DNA from: Pseudolachnospira sp051055405
GTDB taxonomy: Bacteria; Bacillota; Clostridia; Lachnospirales; Lachnospiraceae
NCBI RefSeq assembly: GCF_051055405.1
Contig: NZ_CP167068.1
Location: 248,001-312,000 of the forward strand
Direction: 5' to 3'
Length of the DNA: 64,000 bases
In this document: piece by piece, positions 26,467 to 35,591 of the stretch
Numbering within the stretch: position 1 is the stretch's first letter
How the letters are laid out: each line of letters begins with the position of its first letter
The notes under the pieces: model-generated
Seen by the model: only the letters and a program-made list of their open reading frames with translations
What the model was told of the DNA's origin: nothing
The model's database searches: none
Translations under genes and position numbers: made by a program

Positions 26467-26547
26467 GAAAAAGCGCGCAAATCGAAGCGTATTCTTTTTG
26501 TGCGCAAGGGAAAAGAAATCCCAAGAAATCTACAGGAGGTGAAACGT

Positions 26548-26961
26548 ATGCCCACATTTAATCAGTTGGTGAGAAAAGGCAGACAGACATCGGAGAAGAA
26601 ATCCACAGCACCGGCTCTGCAGAGAGGATATAACTCCCTGCACAAGAGAGCGACGAATGAGTCCGCTCCTCAGAAGAGAGGCGTTTGCACGGCTGTGAAG
26701 ACGACGACCCCGAAGAAGCCGAATTCCGCTCTGAGAAAAATCGCCAGAGTACGTCTTTCTAACGGCATTGAAGTGACAAGCTATATTCCGGGCGAAGGCC
26801 ACAACCTTCAGGAGCATAGCGTCGTTCTCGTTAGAGGCGGCAGAGTGAAAGACCTGCCTGGTACCCGTTACCACATCGTTCGTGGAACATTGGATACCGC
26901 AGGCGTGGCAAACCGTAAACAGGCTCGTTCCAAATACGGCGCCAAGAGACCGAAGAAATAA
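26548..26961 (+). CDS. rpsL: Ribosomal protein S12
   Basis: Small-subunit decoding-centre protein, 137 residues against about 124 in most bacteria. The extra residues form an insertion at about 23-37 (RGYNSLHKRATNESA) between PALQ and PQKRGVC, a pattern I know from Lachnospiraceae. The streptomycin-related lysines in TTPKKPNSALRK are wild type. The start is ATG 26548 behind ACAGGAGG. Confidence 0.97.
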   Translation: MPTFNQLVRKGRQTSEKKSTAPALQRGYNSLHKRATNESAPQKRGVCTAVKTTTPKKPNSALRKIARVRLSNGIEVTSYIPGEGHNLQEHSVVLVRGGRVKDLPGTRYHIVRGTLDTAGVANRKQARSKYGAKRPKK

Positions 26962-27103
26962 GGTCTAGTCGCGTAACACTCTAACTGTACGTGTAGGCAT
27001 ACTTACCCATAGACAGTGTCCTGCACGAACACACGGATAGGTGTGAGTACCGATGAATTAAACGACCCATGCAAATGGGAAAATATTTAAGGAGGGAAGT
27101 AAC
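26962..27103 (+). other. rpsL-rpsG spacer
   Basis: A 142-base spacer with several short inverted repeats (for example CACACGGATAGGTGTG) before AAGGAGGG and the GTG start of rpsG. Position fits a regulatory leader for S7, but no consensus is recognised. Confidence 0.4.
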
Positions 27104-27574
27104 GTGCCGCGTAAAGGACATACCCAAAAAAGAGACGTGTTAGCCGATCCGCTTTACAATAATAAGATTGTGACAAAGCTGATTAACAATATCATGCTGG
27201 ACGGCAAGAAAGGCGTTGCTCAGAAAATCGTATACGGCGCTTTTGCCCAGGTCGAAGAGAAGGCCGGAAAGCCTGCTCTGGAAGTATTTGAAGAGGCGAT
27301 GAACAATATCATGCCTGTTCTGGAAGTAAAAGCAAAACGTATCGGCGGAGCTACCTACCAGGTACCGATCGAGGTAAAACCCGAGAGACGCCAGGCGTTG
27401 GCTCTGAGATGGCTGACCATGTTTTCTCGTAAGAGAGGCGAAAAGACCATGGAAGACCGTCTTGCCAATGAACTTATGGACGCTGCCAATAACACGGGCG
27501 CATCCGTAAAGAGAAAAGAAGACATGCACAAGATGGCAGAAGCCAACAAGGCGTTTGCTCATTATCGTTTTTAA
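27104..27574 (+). CDS. rpsG: Ribosomal protein S7
   Basis: 156 residues, the usual length; binds 16S rRNA and nucleates assembly of the small-subunit head. MPRKGHTQKRDVLADPLYNNKIVTKLINNIM and the KRKEDMHKMAEANKAFAHYRF end are typical. Uses a GTG start behind AAGGAGGG. Confidence 0.97.
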   Translation: MPRKGHTQKRDVLADPLYNNKIVTKLINNIMLDGKKGVAQKIVYGAFAQVEEKAGKPALEVFEEAMNNIMPVLEVKAKRIGGATYQVPIEVKPERRQALALRWLTMFSRKRGEKTMEDRLANELMDAANNTGASVKRKEDMHKMAEANKAFAHYRF

Positions 27575-27595
27575 TTAGGATTAGGAGGAAAACCT

Positions 27596-29713
27596 GTGGC
27601 TGGAAGAGAATATCCGTTAGAGAGAACCAGGAATATCGGAATCATGGCTCATATCGATGCGGGAAAAACCACGTTGACCGAGCGTATTCTGTATTATACT
27701 GGTGTAAACTACAAGATCGGCGATACTCACGAAGGCACTGCGACCATGGACTGGATGGAGCAGGAGCAGGAGCGTGGTATTACGATCACTTCGGCTGCTA
27801 CCACCTGTCACTGGACCCTGGAGAAGGAACACAAACCGGCTCCCGGCGCCCTGGAACACCGCATCAATATCATCGACACTCCTGGACACGTAGACTTTAC
27901 CGTTGAGGTAGAGCGTTCCCTGCGTGTACTAGACGGTGCTGTTGGCGTGTTCTGTGCCAAAGGCGGTGTGGAACCCCAGTCCGAAAACGTATGGCGTCAG
28001 GCCGACACCTATAACGTTCCCCGTATGGCTTTCATCAATAAGATGGACATTCTGGGCGCGAATTTCTACGGCGCTGTGGATCAGATCCGCAACCGCTTAG
28101 GTAAAAACGCCATTTGCCTGCAGCTTCCGATTGGAAAGGAAGATGAATTCAAGGGAATCATCGATCTGTTCGAGATGCAAGCGTATTACTATAATGATGA
28201 CAAGGGTGAGGACATCACCATCACCGAGATTCCGGATGACATGAAGGACGACGCGGAATTGTACCGCACGGAGCTGGTGGAAAAGATCTGCGAGTTGGAC
28301 GACGATCTGATGATGCAGTATCTGGAAGGGGAAGAGCCTTCCGTCGAAGAGCTGAAGAAGGCTTTGAGAAAGGCTACCTGCGAGTGTACGGCGATCCCGG
28401 TTTGCTGTGGTTCCGCTTACCGGAACAAGGGCGTACAGAAGCTTCTGGATGCGGTCATTGAGTTTATGCCGTCCCCTGTTGATATCCCGGATATCAAGGG
28501 CGTTGACATGGATGGAAATGAAGTAGAGCGTCATTCTTCGGATGACGAGCCCTTCTCCGCTCTGGCATTTAAGATCATGGCCGACCCGTTTGTTGGAAAA
28601 CTGGCTTTCTTCCGTGTATACTCTGGTACGATGAATTCCGGTTCTTATATCCTGAACGCCACCAAGGGCAAAAAGGAAAGAGTTGGACGTATCCTGCAGA
28701 TGCACGCGAATAAGAGACAGGAGCTGGATAAAGTATATTCCGGAGATATCGCTGCTGCGGTAGGTCTGAAGATCACCACCACCGGCGACACGCTCTGCGA
28801 CGAGCAGCATCCGGTTATCCTGGAGTCTATGGTATTCCCGGAGCCGGTTATCGATATCGCCATCGAGCCCAAGACAAAAGCTGGTCAGGACAAGATGGGC
28901 GAAGCTCTGGCGAAACTTGCCGAGGAAGATCCGACCTTCCGCGTTTCCACCAACAAGGAAACCGGCCAGACGGTTATCGCTGGCATGGGCGAGCTGCATC
29001 TGGAGATTATCGTAGACCGTCTGCTGCGCGAGTTTAAGGTAGAGGCCAATGTAGGCGCTCCTCAGGTAGCTTACAAGGAAGGCTTCACCAAGAGCGTGGA
29101 AGTGGACAGCAAATATGCGAAGCAGTCCGGTGGACGTGGCCAGTATGGTCATTGTAAAGTTCGCTTTGAGCCGATGGATGCCAACGGTGAGAAGACCTTT
29201 GAATTCGTCTCCGAGGTTGTCGGCGGCGCAATTCCGAAGGAGTATATCCCGGCGGTCGGCGCAGGTATCGAGGAAGCAGCTAAGGCTGGTATTCTGGCAG
29301 GATTCCCGGTACTGGGCGTAAAGGCTACGGTATACGACGGTTCCTACCATGAGGTAGACTCCAGTGAAATGGCATTTAAGATCGCTGGTTCCATGGCATT
29401 TAAGGATGCGATGCACAAAGCCGGATGCGTAATCTTAGAGCCGATCATGAGAGTGGAAGTAACCACACCGGAAGAATATATGGGCGATGTAATCGGCGAC
29501 GTGAACAGCCGCCGCGGCCGAATTGAAGGAATGGAAGATTTGAACGGATCCAAGATGATTCGTGGCTATGTGCCGTTGGCTGAGATGTTTGGCTATGCGA
29601 CAGACCTTCGTTCCAAAACGCAGGGACGCGGAGCTTATTCCATGTTCTTTGATAAGTACGAGCCGGCGCCCAAGTCCGTGCAGGAGAAAATTATCTCCAA
29701 CCGGCAAAAGTAA
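27596..29713 (+). CDS. fusA: Elongation factor G
   Basis: Translocase GTPase of 705 residues. G1 is AHIDAGKTT, G2/G3 are RGITITSAATT and DTPGHVDFT, and G4 is NKMD. Domains II-V follow at normal length. GTG start behind AGGAGG. Third gene of the str operon and separated from tuf by a spacer with its own promoter. Confidence 0.97.
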   Translation: MAGREYPLERTRNIGIMAHIDAGKTTLTERILYYTGVNYKIGDTHEGTATMDWMEQEQERGITITSAATTCHWTLEKEHKPAPGALEHRINIIDTPGHVDFTVEVERSLRVLDGAVGVFCAKGGVEPQSENVWRQADTYNVPRMAFINKMDILGANFYGAVDQIRNRLGKNAICLQLPIGKEDEFKGIIDLFEMQAYYYNDDKGEDITITEIPDDMKDDAELYRTELVEKICELDDDLMMQYLEGEEPSVEELKKALRKATCECTAIPVCCGSAYRNKGVQKLLDAVIEFMPSPVDIPDIKGVDMDGNEVERHSSDDEPFSALAFKIMADPFVGKLAFFRVYSGTMNSGSYILNATKGKKERVGRILQMHANKRQELDKVYSGDIAAAVGLKITTTGDTLCDEQHPVILESMVFPEPVIDIAIEPKTKAGQDKMGEALAKLAEEDPTFRVSTNKETGQTVIAGMGELHLEIIVDRLLREFKVEANVGAPQVAYKEGFTKSVEVDSKYAKQSGGRGQYGHCKVRFEPMDANGEKTFEFVSEVVGGAIPKEYIPAVGAGIEEAAKAGILAGFPVLGVKATVYDGSYHEVDSSEMAFKIAGSMAFKDAMHKAGCVILEPIMRVEVTTPEEYMGDVIGDVNSRRGRIEGMEDLNGSKMIRGYVPLAEMFGYATDLRSKTQGRGAYSMFFDKYEPAPKSVQEKIISNRQK

Positions 29714-29723
29714 TAAAAATAGC

Positions 29724-29752
29724 TTGAAAAAATAGGGCTTATGCAATATAAT
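29724..29752 (+). promoter_or_regulatory. Separate promoter for tuf
   Basis: TTGAAA and TATAAT, 17-base spacer, just behind the fusA stop. Confidence 0.7.
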
Positions 29753-29827
29753 ATTGTACAGCCTGATTTGTAACCGAAAATTAATGATTGCCCAAAGGTG
29801 GGCGAAAATCAAGGAGGACATTCTAAA

Positions 29828-31021
29828 ATGGCTAAAGCTAAATTTGAAAGAACGAAGCCCCATTGTAACATTGGTACCATTGGCCACGTAGACCATGGTA
29901 AAACGACTCTGACTGCTGCGATCACCTACACTCTGAACAAGAGACTGGGAACCGGCGAAGCCGTAGCTTTCGATATGATCGATAAGGCTCCGGAAGAGAG
30001 AGAGCGTGGAATCACGATTTCTACCGCTCACGTAGAGTATGAGACCGAGAAGCGTCACTATGCTCACGTTGACTGCCCTGGCCATGCTGACTATGTAAAG
30101 AACATGATCACTGGTGCTGCTCAGATGGACGGCGCGATCCTGGTTGTTGCTGCTACGGATGGTGTTATGGCTCAGACTCGTGAGCACATCCTGTTGGCTC
30201 GTCAGGTAGGCGTTCCTTACGTAGTTGTTTTCATGAACAAGTGCGATATGGTAGAGGACGAGGAACTGCTGGAGCTGGTTGACATGGAGATCCGTGAGCT
30301 GCTGAACGAGTACGAGTTCCCGGGCGACGACACCCCGATCATCCAGGGTTCCGCTCTGAAGGCTCTGGAGAATCCGGAGAGCGAGTGGGGCGACAAGATC
30401 ATCGAGCTGATGCACACCATCGACGAGTATATTCCGGATCCGGAGCGCGACACCGACAAGCCTTTCCTGATGCCTGTTGAGGACGTATTCTCCATCACTG
30501 GCCGTGGTACGGTTGCTACCGGCCGTGTAGAGAGAGGTATCATCCACGTATCTGACGAAGTAGAAATCGTTGGCGTAAAGGATGAGAGCCGTAAGGTTGT
30601 CTGCACTGGTGTTGAGATGTTCCACAAGCTGCTGGACGAAGGCCAGGCTGGCGATAACATTGGCGCTCTGCTTCGTGGCGTTCAGAGAACTGAGATCGAG
30701 AGAGGACAGGTTCTGGCGAAACCCGGCACCATCACTCCTCATTGCAAGTTTACTTGCCAGGTTTACGTTCTGTCCAAAGACGAGGGTGGCCGTCATACTC
30801 CTTTCTTCAACAACTACAGACCGCAGTTCTACTTCAGAACCACCGACGTTACCGGTGTTTGCGAGCTGCCGGAAGGCGTTGAGATGTGCATGCCTGGCGA
30901 CAATGTTCAGATGACCGTTGAGCTGATCCACAAAGTTGCTATGGAGCAGGGTCTGCGTTTCGCTATCCGTGAGGGTGGCCGTACCGTAGGCGCCGGCACT
31001 GTTGCTTCCATCATCGAGTAA
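29828..31021 (+). CDS. tuf: Elongation factor Tu
   Basis: GTPase delivering aminoacyl-tRNA, 397 residues. G1 is GHVDHGKTT, G2 RGITIS, G3 DCPGHADY and G4 NKCD. ATG 29828 lies behind AAGGAGG; the frame is open to 29798 but homology begins at MAKAKFERTKPHCNIGTIGHVDHGKTT. Codon use is strongly biased (for example GCT, GTT, CGT), as expected for a highly expressed gene. Confidence 0.97.
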   Translation: MAKAKFERTKPHCNIGTIGHVDHGKTTLTAAITYTLNKRLGTGEAVAFDMIDKAPEERERGITISTAHVEYETEKRHYAHVDCPGHADYVKNMITGAAQMDGAILVVAATDGVMAQTREHILLARQVGVPYVVVFMNKCDMVEDEELLELVDMEIRELLNEYEFPGDDTPIIQGSALKALENPESEWGDKIIELMHTIDEYIPDPERDTDKPFLMPVEDVFSITGRGTVATGRVERGIIHVSDEVEIVGVKDESRKVVCTGVEMFHKLLDEGQAGDNIGALLRGVQRTEIERGQVLAKPGTITPHCKFTCQVYVLSKDEGGRHTPFFNNYRPQFYFRTTDVTGVCELPEGVEMCMPGDNVQMTVELIHKVAMEQGLRFAIREGGRTVGAGTVASIIE

Positions 31022-31059
31022 TTGTGCCTTGGCGAGAGCCATGCAAATAAGGAAATAAA

Positions 31060-31099
31060 TATAGGGAAGAGTGCTTGCACTCTTCCCTATTTATTTTTC
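31060..31099 (+). terminator. Terminator after tuf
   Basis: AGGGAAGAGTG-CTTG-CACTCTTCCCT extended by AAATA/TATTT pairs, followed by TATTTTTC. Confidence 0.9.
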
Positions 31100-31123
31100 T
31101 AATAAGGTTTCCTATGTCAACAA

Positions 31124-31174
31124 GCCTCATGTTAAAACCTGTCAAAATATTTTGATAGGTTTTAACATGGGGCC
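31124..31174. terminator. Second long hairpin between tuf and the convergent kinase gene
   Basis: A 24-bp near-perfect inverted repeat (CATGTTAAAACCT core, TATT centre) with two G-U positions. It is followed by TTTTG on the plus side. It lies between convergent genes and probably ends both, though its length and perfection also fit a small repeat element. Confidence 0.6.
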
Positions 31175-31224
31175 TTTTGACGCCTAAACTCAATTTTAAA
31201 AATAAAGCGCTCTACGGGGGCGGT

Positions 31225-32583
31225 TTAGCGTGGGAGGCGGACGGTAAACGTGCTGCCGGCGCCTGGTTTGCTGTCGAGGGTTACAGAGCCGCCATGGGCT
31301 TCTGCAATCCATTTGACATAGGAAAGGCCTAAGCCAAAGCTTCCCTCGGAGCCGGGATTTTGGCGGTTATCCGCCCGGTAAAAGCGGGTGAAAATCTTAT
31401 CCTGCTGTTCTTCGGGAATCCCAGGGCCGTCGTCCTGGACCTTTAGAAGGATTTCTGACGCGGAGGAATCTTCCAGGAAGACCTGGATGGTTCCATGTTC
31501 CTTTCCATACCGGATGGCGTTGGAGATGAGGTTGATCATTAGTCGCATCCACTGAATTTCGTCTACCTGGGCGATCAGATTCTCCTGAATATGGGATTCC
31601 AGTTGGATTTGCTTTTTCCCCGCGGCTGTGCTCATTTCTTCGCAGATACTTTCACATAGGAGGGAGAGATTGACCTCTTCCTTTTGGAGAGAATTTGCAG
31701 CGTGGAAGTTCTGGGAGAGTTCCAGCAGCTGAGCGCATAGGGCGGACATGCGTTTCCCTTGAATTTGAATACTTTCCAGAGTTTTTTGATATTCCTCTGG
31801 CGTATGCCCTTTTTCCAGAGCATAGTCACATTGGGAGAGAATCACCGTGATTGGCGTTCGAAGTTCGTGGGATACATCGGAAGAAAATTGGCGTTCATTC
31901 TCAAAGGCTTTTTGGAGACGTTCGATCATTTGGTTGAGTGTGACGGACAGATCATAGAGCTCATCTTTTGTTTGGCCCAGTTCGATGCGTAAGGAAAGAT
32001 CGTCCCCTGCGCTGATTTCAGCAGCGGCCCGGCGGATTTTTTCCAGTGGAGCAAAGGCCCTTTTGGTTACAAGCCATCCGCCAACCATAGCAGTCAGTAC
32101 CAGGATAGGGAGAGCAATCAGGCCGACTCGGTGCAGAAAATGGAGAGCTGCGGCGGTGTTATCCATGGGATAGACGCCACGAATCCATAAGCTGGAAGCA
32201 TCCGGATGATGGATCAGCAAATCGTAGACCAGCCAGGAATCTTCCCCATTTTTTACAGACTGATAGCTATCGCTTACCAGCGGCACTTGGGCGGGAAAAC
32301 CGGAGGGAGCATTTCCTGCCAGAGGAGTGCCTTTTGGGCCATAGAGCAGGATGTTGGAGCCCTTGGCGTAGAAATCAAAATCTGGGTCGATTTCTATGTG
32401 GTCTTCATAGTAAGAGATCCCATTGGCCGCTTCCTTTACTGCTTTCTGCAATGTACTTTCGGAAATATTCTGAGCAGCGGAATCGGTGGTCAGAAACAAA
32501 AAAAGTACCATCAAAGCGGCAATTCCAAGGAGAAACATGCAGTAAAATAGGGATACACGGGTTTTGATAGACCAGTTTTTCAT
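31225..32583 (-). CDS. Sensor histidine kinase with HAMP domain
   Basis: A 452-residue membrane kinase. Membrane segments at about 12-31 and 152-173 enclose an extracytoplasmic sensor region of about 120 residues. A HAMP linker (about 174-225) leads to the dimerisation helix with the phospho-His in SSDVSHELRTPITVI (about His239). The ATPase domain shows the N box INLISNAIRYG, G1 DDGPGIPEEQQDKIF and G2 GSFGLGLSYVKWIAE. It overlaps the response regulator gene by 4 bases. Divergent to a PepSY-repeat protein, an arrangement like ykoGH-ykoI of Bacillus. Confidence 0.95.
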   Translation of the reverse strand: MKNWSIKTRVSLFYCMFLLGIAALMVLFLFLTTDSAAQNISESTLQKAVKEAANGISYYEDHIEIDPDFDFYAKGSNILLYGPKGTPLAGNAPSGFPAQVPLVSDSYQSVKNGEDSWLVYDLLIHHPDASSLWIRGVYPMDNTAAALHFLHRVGLIALPILVLTAMVGGWLVTKRAFAPLEKIRRAAAEISAGDDLSLRIELGQTKDELYDLSVTLNQMIERLQKAFENERQFSSDVSHELRTPITVILSQCDYALEKGHTPEEYQKTLESIQIQGKRMSALCAQLLELSQNFHAANSLQKEEVNLSLLCESICEEMSTAAGKKQIQLESHIQENLIAQVDEIQWMRLMINLISNAIRYGKEHGTIQVFLEDSSASEILLKVQDDGPGIPEEQQDKIFTRFYRADNRQNPGSEGSFGLGLSYVKWIAEAHGGSVTLDSKPGAGSTFTVRLPR

Positions 32584-33257
32584 TCTTCCTCCCTGATAAC
32601 ATAACCGGTTCCCCGGATGGTATGGATTAGTTTCTTGGGATAACCGGTATCCAGCTTTTTGCGCAGACAGCGGATATAAACATCGATCACATTGCTGCCG
32701 CCTTCATATTCATAGTTCCAGATGTGCTGCTCGATTTTTTCGCGGGTGAGCACAATGTTTTTGTTTACCAACAGATATTCCAGGACGGCATATTCTTTGG
32801 TGGTTAAAGCAATTTCTTTTCCTGCCCGCATCACTTTTCGAGTGTTTAGATCCAAAGTCAGATCTGCCAGCGTCAGCAGGTTGGAGCCAGGGGAACCGGC
32901 GGCTCGGCGCAGCATAACCCGAATGCGGGCGCTTAACTCTTCAAAGGAAAATGGCTTGATCAGGTAGTCGTCCGCGCCGCTGTCCAGACCGTCTACACGG
33001 TCGGAAACGGACCCCTTTGCGGTTAAGAGAAGGACGGGCGTATGATTCCCTTCCCGCCGTATCTGCCGCAGTACGGACAGGCCGTCCACTTTAGGAAGCA
33101 TGATATCTAAAATGATAGCGTCGTATTCTGTGACCGCTAAGAAATCCAGCGCTTCGGCTCCGTCCGCGCAGCAATCAATGGTATAACCGGCTTCTTCTAA
33201 TCGCTGCCGCGTTAATGTGCGCAGAGAATCTTCATCTTCTACATATAAGAGTCGCAT
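32580..33257 (-). CDS. OmpR/PhoB-family response regulator
   Basis: A 225-residue partner of the adjacent kinase. Receiver acidic pair in YVEDEDS, acceptor Asp in IILDIMLPKVDG, Lys in LIKPFSFEE. The C-terminal winged helix contains ALTTKEYAVLEYLLVNKN and VIDVYIRCLRKKLD. It is transcribed ahead of the kinase and likely controls its own operon and the divergent PepSY gene through the direct repeats at 33347-33364. Confidence 0.95.
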   Translation of the reverse strand: MRLLYVEDEDSLRTLTRQRLEEAGYTIDCCADGAEALDFLAVTEYDAIILDIMLPKVDGLSVLRQIRREGNHTPVLLLTAKGSVSDRVDGLDSGADDYLIKPFSFEELSARIRVMLRRAAGSPGSNLLTLADLTLDLNTRKVMRAGKEIALTTKEYAVLEYLLVNKNIVLTREKIEQHIWNYEYEGGSNVIDVYIRCLRKKLDTGYPKKLIHTIRGTGYVIREEE

Positions 33258-33346
33258 AAAAGTTACCCCGCAATCCTGATAAATTCCTTTTCATCATACC
33301 ACATTTTTTCTTTTAAAAAAGGGGAAAAATAAAAAGTGAAAATTCT

Positions 33347-33380
33347 TCATCTTCCTTTCATCTTTCTCTGTTAGTATAAA
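33347..33380 (+). promoter_or_regulatory. Putative operator and promoter of the PepSY gene
   Basis: Two copies of TCATCTT start exactly 11 bases apart (33347 and 33358) and lie directly ahead of a -10-like TATAAA (33375-33380), covering where the -35 box would be. Tandem direct repeats with 10-11 base period are typical OmpR-class binding sites. Confidence 0.5.
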
Positions 33381-33477
33381 CATACCTTCAACAAGGGCAT
33401 ACATGTTTAGAAGGAAATCTATAAAAACGGAAAAGAGGCATCTGCCTTTGAAATCAGAAAGATCAGGAGGAAAATCC

Positions 33478-34899
33478 ATGAAAAAATTGTTTTCCAAAAA
33501 ATGGACCTGGGGGATTGTTTTTATTCTTATCGTGGGCGCGGTGTTTGGTACCCGTGCAGTTGTCTCGGCGGCCAGCCGCCAGGAAGCGGAGCGTACCGCG
33601 AGAGGACATGTGCCGGCAGATTCCGTATTGGAGTCGAGTGAAAGAGATGATGGTATGTATCAATTTCAATTTTACTCAGAATCGGAAGGAATGGTGTATG
33701 AGGTAGAAGTCAGCCAGAAGACCGGCGCGGTTCGGGAGATCGAAAGAAAGCTGCGTGGGGGGCAAGGATCGATAAGCGTAACTTTGACGGAAGAACAAGT
33801 AAAGACTTTGGTGGAAGAACTGTATCCTGGCGCGGAGATTTCCGCCATTCAGTTGGGAATGGACGACGGGCGCTACTCTTACGAAGTTTATTTTCGGGCC
33901 AGTGATTCTTACGGTACTTTGGAATTGAATGCAGAAACGGGTGCTTTGCTGGAGAGCAAGATAAAGTTTGGAACGCCGGTGGTGATTCCTTCTGAAAATG
34001 GCAGCACCTCGGCGGAAACTTCCTTTTTGAAGGAGGAAGAAATTCGTGCAAAGGTAGAAGGGGCGTATCCAGGCAGTCAGTTAGCTGTATTGGAGATGGA
34101 GCGTGAAGATGGCCGCTACATTTACGAAGTAGAGTTTTTCTTTGATGGAAAGAAATTTGAAGTGGTCTATGATGCTCTGAATGGGGAATTGTTAGAGGAG
34201 AAGAGCAAGGAAACCAATTGGATACCAGGCAGTGCCGCAGCGTCCGCCTCTCAGCCGGAGACCTCTATAAGCGTTCCTGAGTCTACGAAAGATGCTGCGA
34301 ATCAGGGCAGCCAGGGTGCGGAAATCACAGAACCTACAGAGACGACGACTTCTAAGGAAGGGAAAATTGGAAAGGAACGGGCCAAGGAAATTGCTCTAGG
34401 CAAGGCGGAAGCGGAGAACGCAAAAATTACCGAGATCAAATTAGATCGGGAAGACGGCCGTTTGGTTTATGAAGGCGAGATGGAGGATTCTTCCTATGAA
34501 TATGAATTTGAGATTGACGCCTATACCGGAGTGGTTTTGAAATGGGAGAAGGAAGCAAGAGAAAAGCGTCAGGAAAACGTATCCGCAAAGCCTTCAGAAG
34601 GAGCGGATACGATCGGAAAAGACGCGGCGGCCTCCATTGCGCTGGCTAAGGCAAAGGAAAGTGGCGCTTTCCTTGTGAAGATCAAATTGGATCACGAGCA
34701 TGGGCGGTTGGTCTATGAAGGAGAGGTGCGGGACGACGCCTACGAATATGAGTTTGAAATCGATGCTTATACGGGTACGGTTCTGGATTGGGATGTGGAA
34801 TGCTTGGATGAGGATGACTGGCACGACGGTCATGATGATGACCATGATGACGACTACGATGACGACCATGATGATGATCACGATGATGACCATGACTGA
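33478..34899 (+). CDS. Exported protein with about five PepSY-like repeats and a His/Asp-rich tail
   Basis: A 473-residue protein. One N-terminal membrane segment (about 8-30) anchors or exports it. Five PepSY-like units follow; the last two are near copies of each other (IALGKAEAENAKITEIKLD... and IALAKAKESGAFLVKIKLD..., each ending in YEYEFEIDAYTG). A Ser/Thr/Glu-rich linker separates units three and four. The last 28 residues are almost only Asp and His (repeats of HDDD), a likely metal-binding tail. ATG 33478 is behind AGGAGG; the frame is open to 33403. PepSY domains are thought to inhibit or modulate proteases or sense envelope state. Divergent to a two-component system that probably controls it. 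Confidence 0.85.
   Translation: MKKLFSKKWTWGIVFILIVGAVFGTRAVVSAASRQEAERTARGHVPADSVLESSERDDGMYQFQFYSESEGMVYEVEVSQKTGAVREIERKLRGGQGSISVTLTEEQVKTLVEELYPGAEISAIQLGMDDGRYSYEVYFRASDSYGTLELNAETGALLESKIKFGTPVVIPSENGSTSAETSFLKEEEIRAKVEGAYPGSQLAVLEMEREDGRYIYEVEFFFDGKKFEVVYDALNGELLEEKSKETNWIPGSAAASASQPETSISVPESTKDAANQGSQGAEITEPTETTTSKEGKIGKERAKEIALGKAEAENAKITEIKLDREDGRLVYEGEMEDSSYEYEFEIDAYTGVVLKWEKEAREKRQENVSAKPSEGADTIGKDAAASIALAKAKESGAFLVKIKLDHEHGRLVYEGEVRDDAYEYEFEIDAYTGTVLDWDVECLDEDDWHDGHDDDHDDDYDDDHDDDHDDDHD
34819..34897 (+). repeat. Short tandem repeat coding for the His/Asp tail
   Basis: Imperfect 12-15 base repeats of the type GATGATGACCAT encode the HDDD units at the C-terminus of the PepSY protein. 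Such repeats can change copy number. Confidence 0.75.
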
Positions 34900-35013
34900 G
34901 GGAAGAACCTTGTAAAAGAGCGCTCTTTGTGCTACAGTAATATTATCTTCTATTGACAAGGGTACACAGCCTTGGTTAATGGAAAGTAAGAACACGCAAA
35001 GGGAGTGAATATT

Positions 35014-35475
35014 ATGGGAGAGGAAATCCGGATGGAAGATCGGGAACCGAAAGGGATTGTCTGGCAGGATCGAAAGCATTGGATGTGGTTCCCTTTTTCG
35101 TTTACTAAGTATCGGATTGAAAATGGTAGATTGTTTGTGGAAGAAGGGTTGCTGAGGACCGAAGAAAATGAATGTCTTCTATATCGGATTACGGATATTT
35201 CTCTGGAACGAACGTTGGCTCAGAAGCTTTTTGGGACAGGAACGATCTGTCTGACCACCCGGGATATCTCCGATAAAGTCATTTATCTAAAGAATATTGT
35301 GAACAGTAAGGCGGTAAAGCAGCAGATCAGCGAGATGGTAGAAGCTGCCCGTATCAACAGCCGCGTTGTCGGCCGTGAAATGTACGGCATGGGGAGAGAC
35401 GCCAGTCTCCATATGGAAGATGGTGGAATTGAGTATGAGGATATCCACCCAGGTCCGCCGCCGGACGAACTATAA
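35014..35475 (+). CDS. Bacterial PH-domain protein (YdbT/DUF304-like)
   Basis: A 153-residue soluble-looking protein. The centre (about 22-110) matches the bacterial pleckstrin-homology pattern: FPFSFTKYRIENGRLFVEEGLLRTEENECLLYRITDISLERT, with the ITDI motif of the family. The C-terminus is rich in Pro, Asp and Glu. ATG 35014 lies 8 bases after GGGAG; an alternative GTG at 35005 is less likely. Function unknown; no membrane segments, unlike the longer YdbT type. Confidence 0.8.
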   Translation: MGEEIRMEDREPKGIVWQDRKHWMWFPFSFTKYRIENGRLFVEEGLLRTEENECLLYRITDISLERTLAQKLFGTGTICLTTRDISDKVIYLKNIVNSKAVKQQISEMVEAARINSRVVGREMYGMGRDASLHMEDGGIEYEDIHPGPPPDEL

Positions 35476-35494
35476 GCCTATCGAATAGGGAATC

Positions 35495-35546
35495 AAAAGG
35501 TCTCTGTATGAAAATATACCGACACGTTTTCATACAGAGACCTTTT
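35495..35546. terminator. Bidirectional terminator between convergent genes
   Basis: AAAAGGTCTCTGTATGAAAA pairs perfectly with its complement around a 12-base loop; the arms supply TTTT on both strands. It serves the PH-domain gene (+) and possibly the methyltransferase gene (-). Confidence 0.85.
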
Positions 35547-35591
35547 GGCTCCGGAATCTTCTATAAAAATTTCTTTGATTTTGCAGAGGGT

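Noticed and set aside
28097..29416. Long minus-strand open frames opposite fusA and tuf
   Set aside because: They mirror highly biased coding sequence; typical antisense shadows with no homology.
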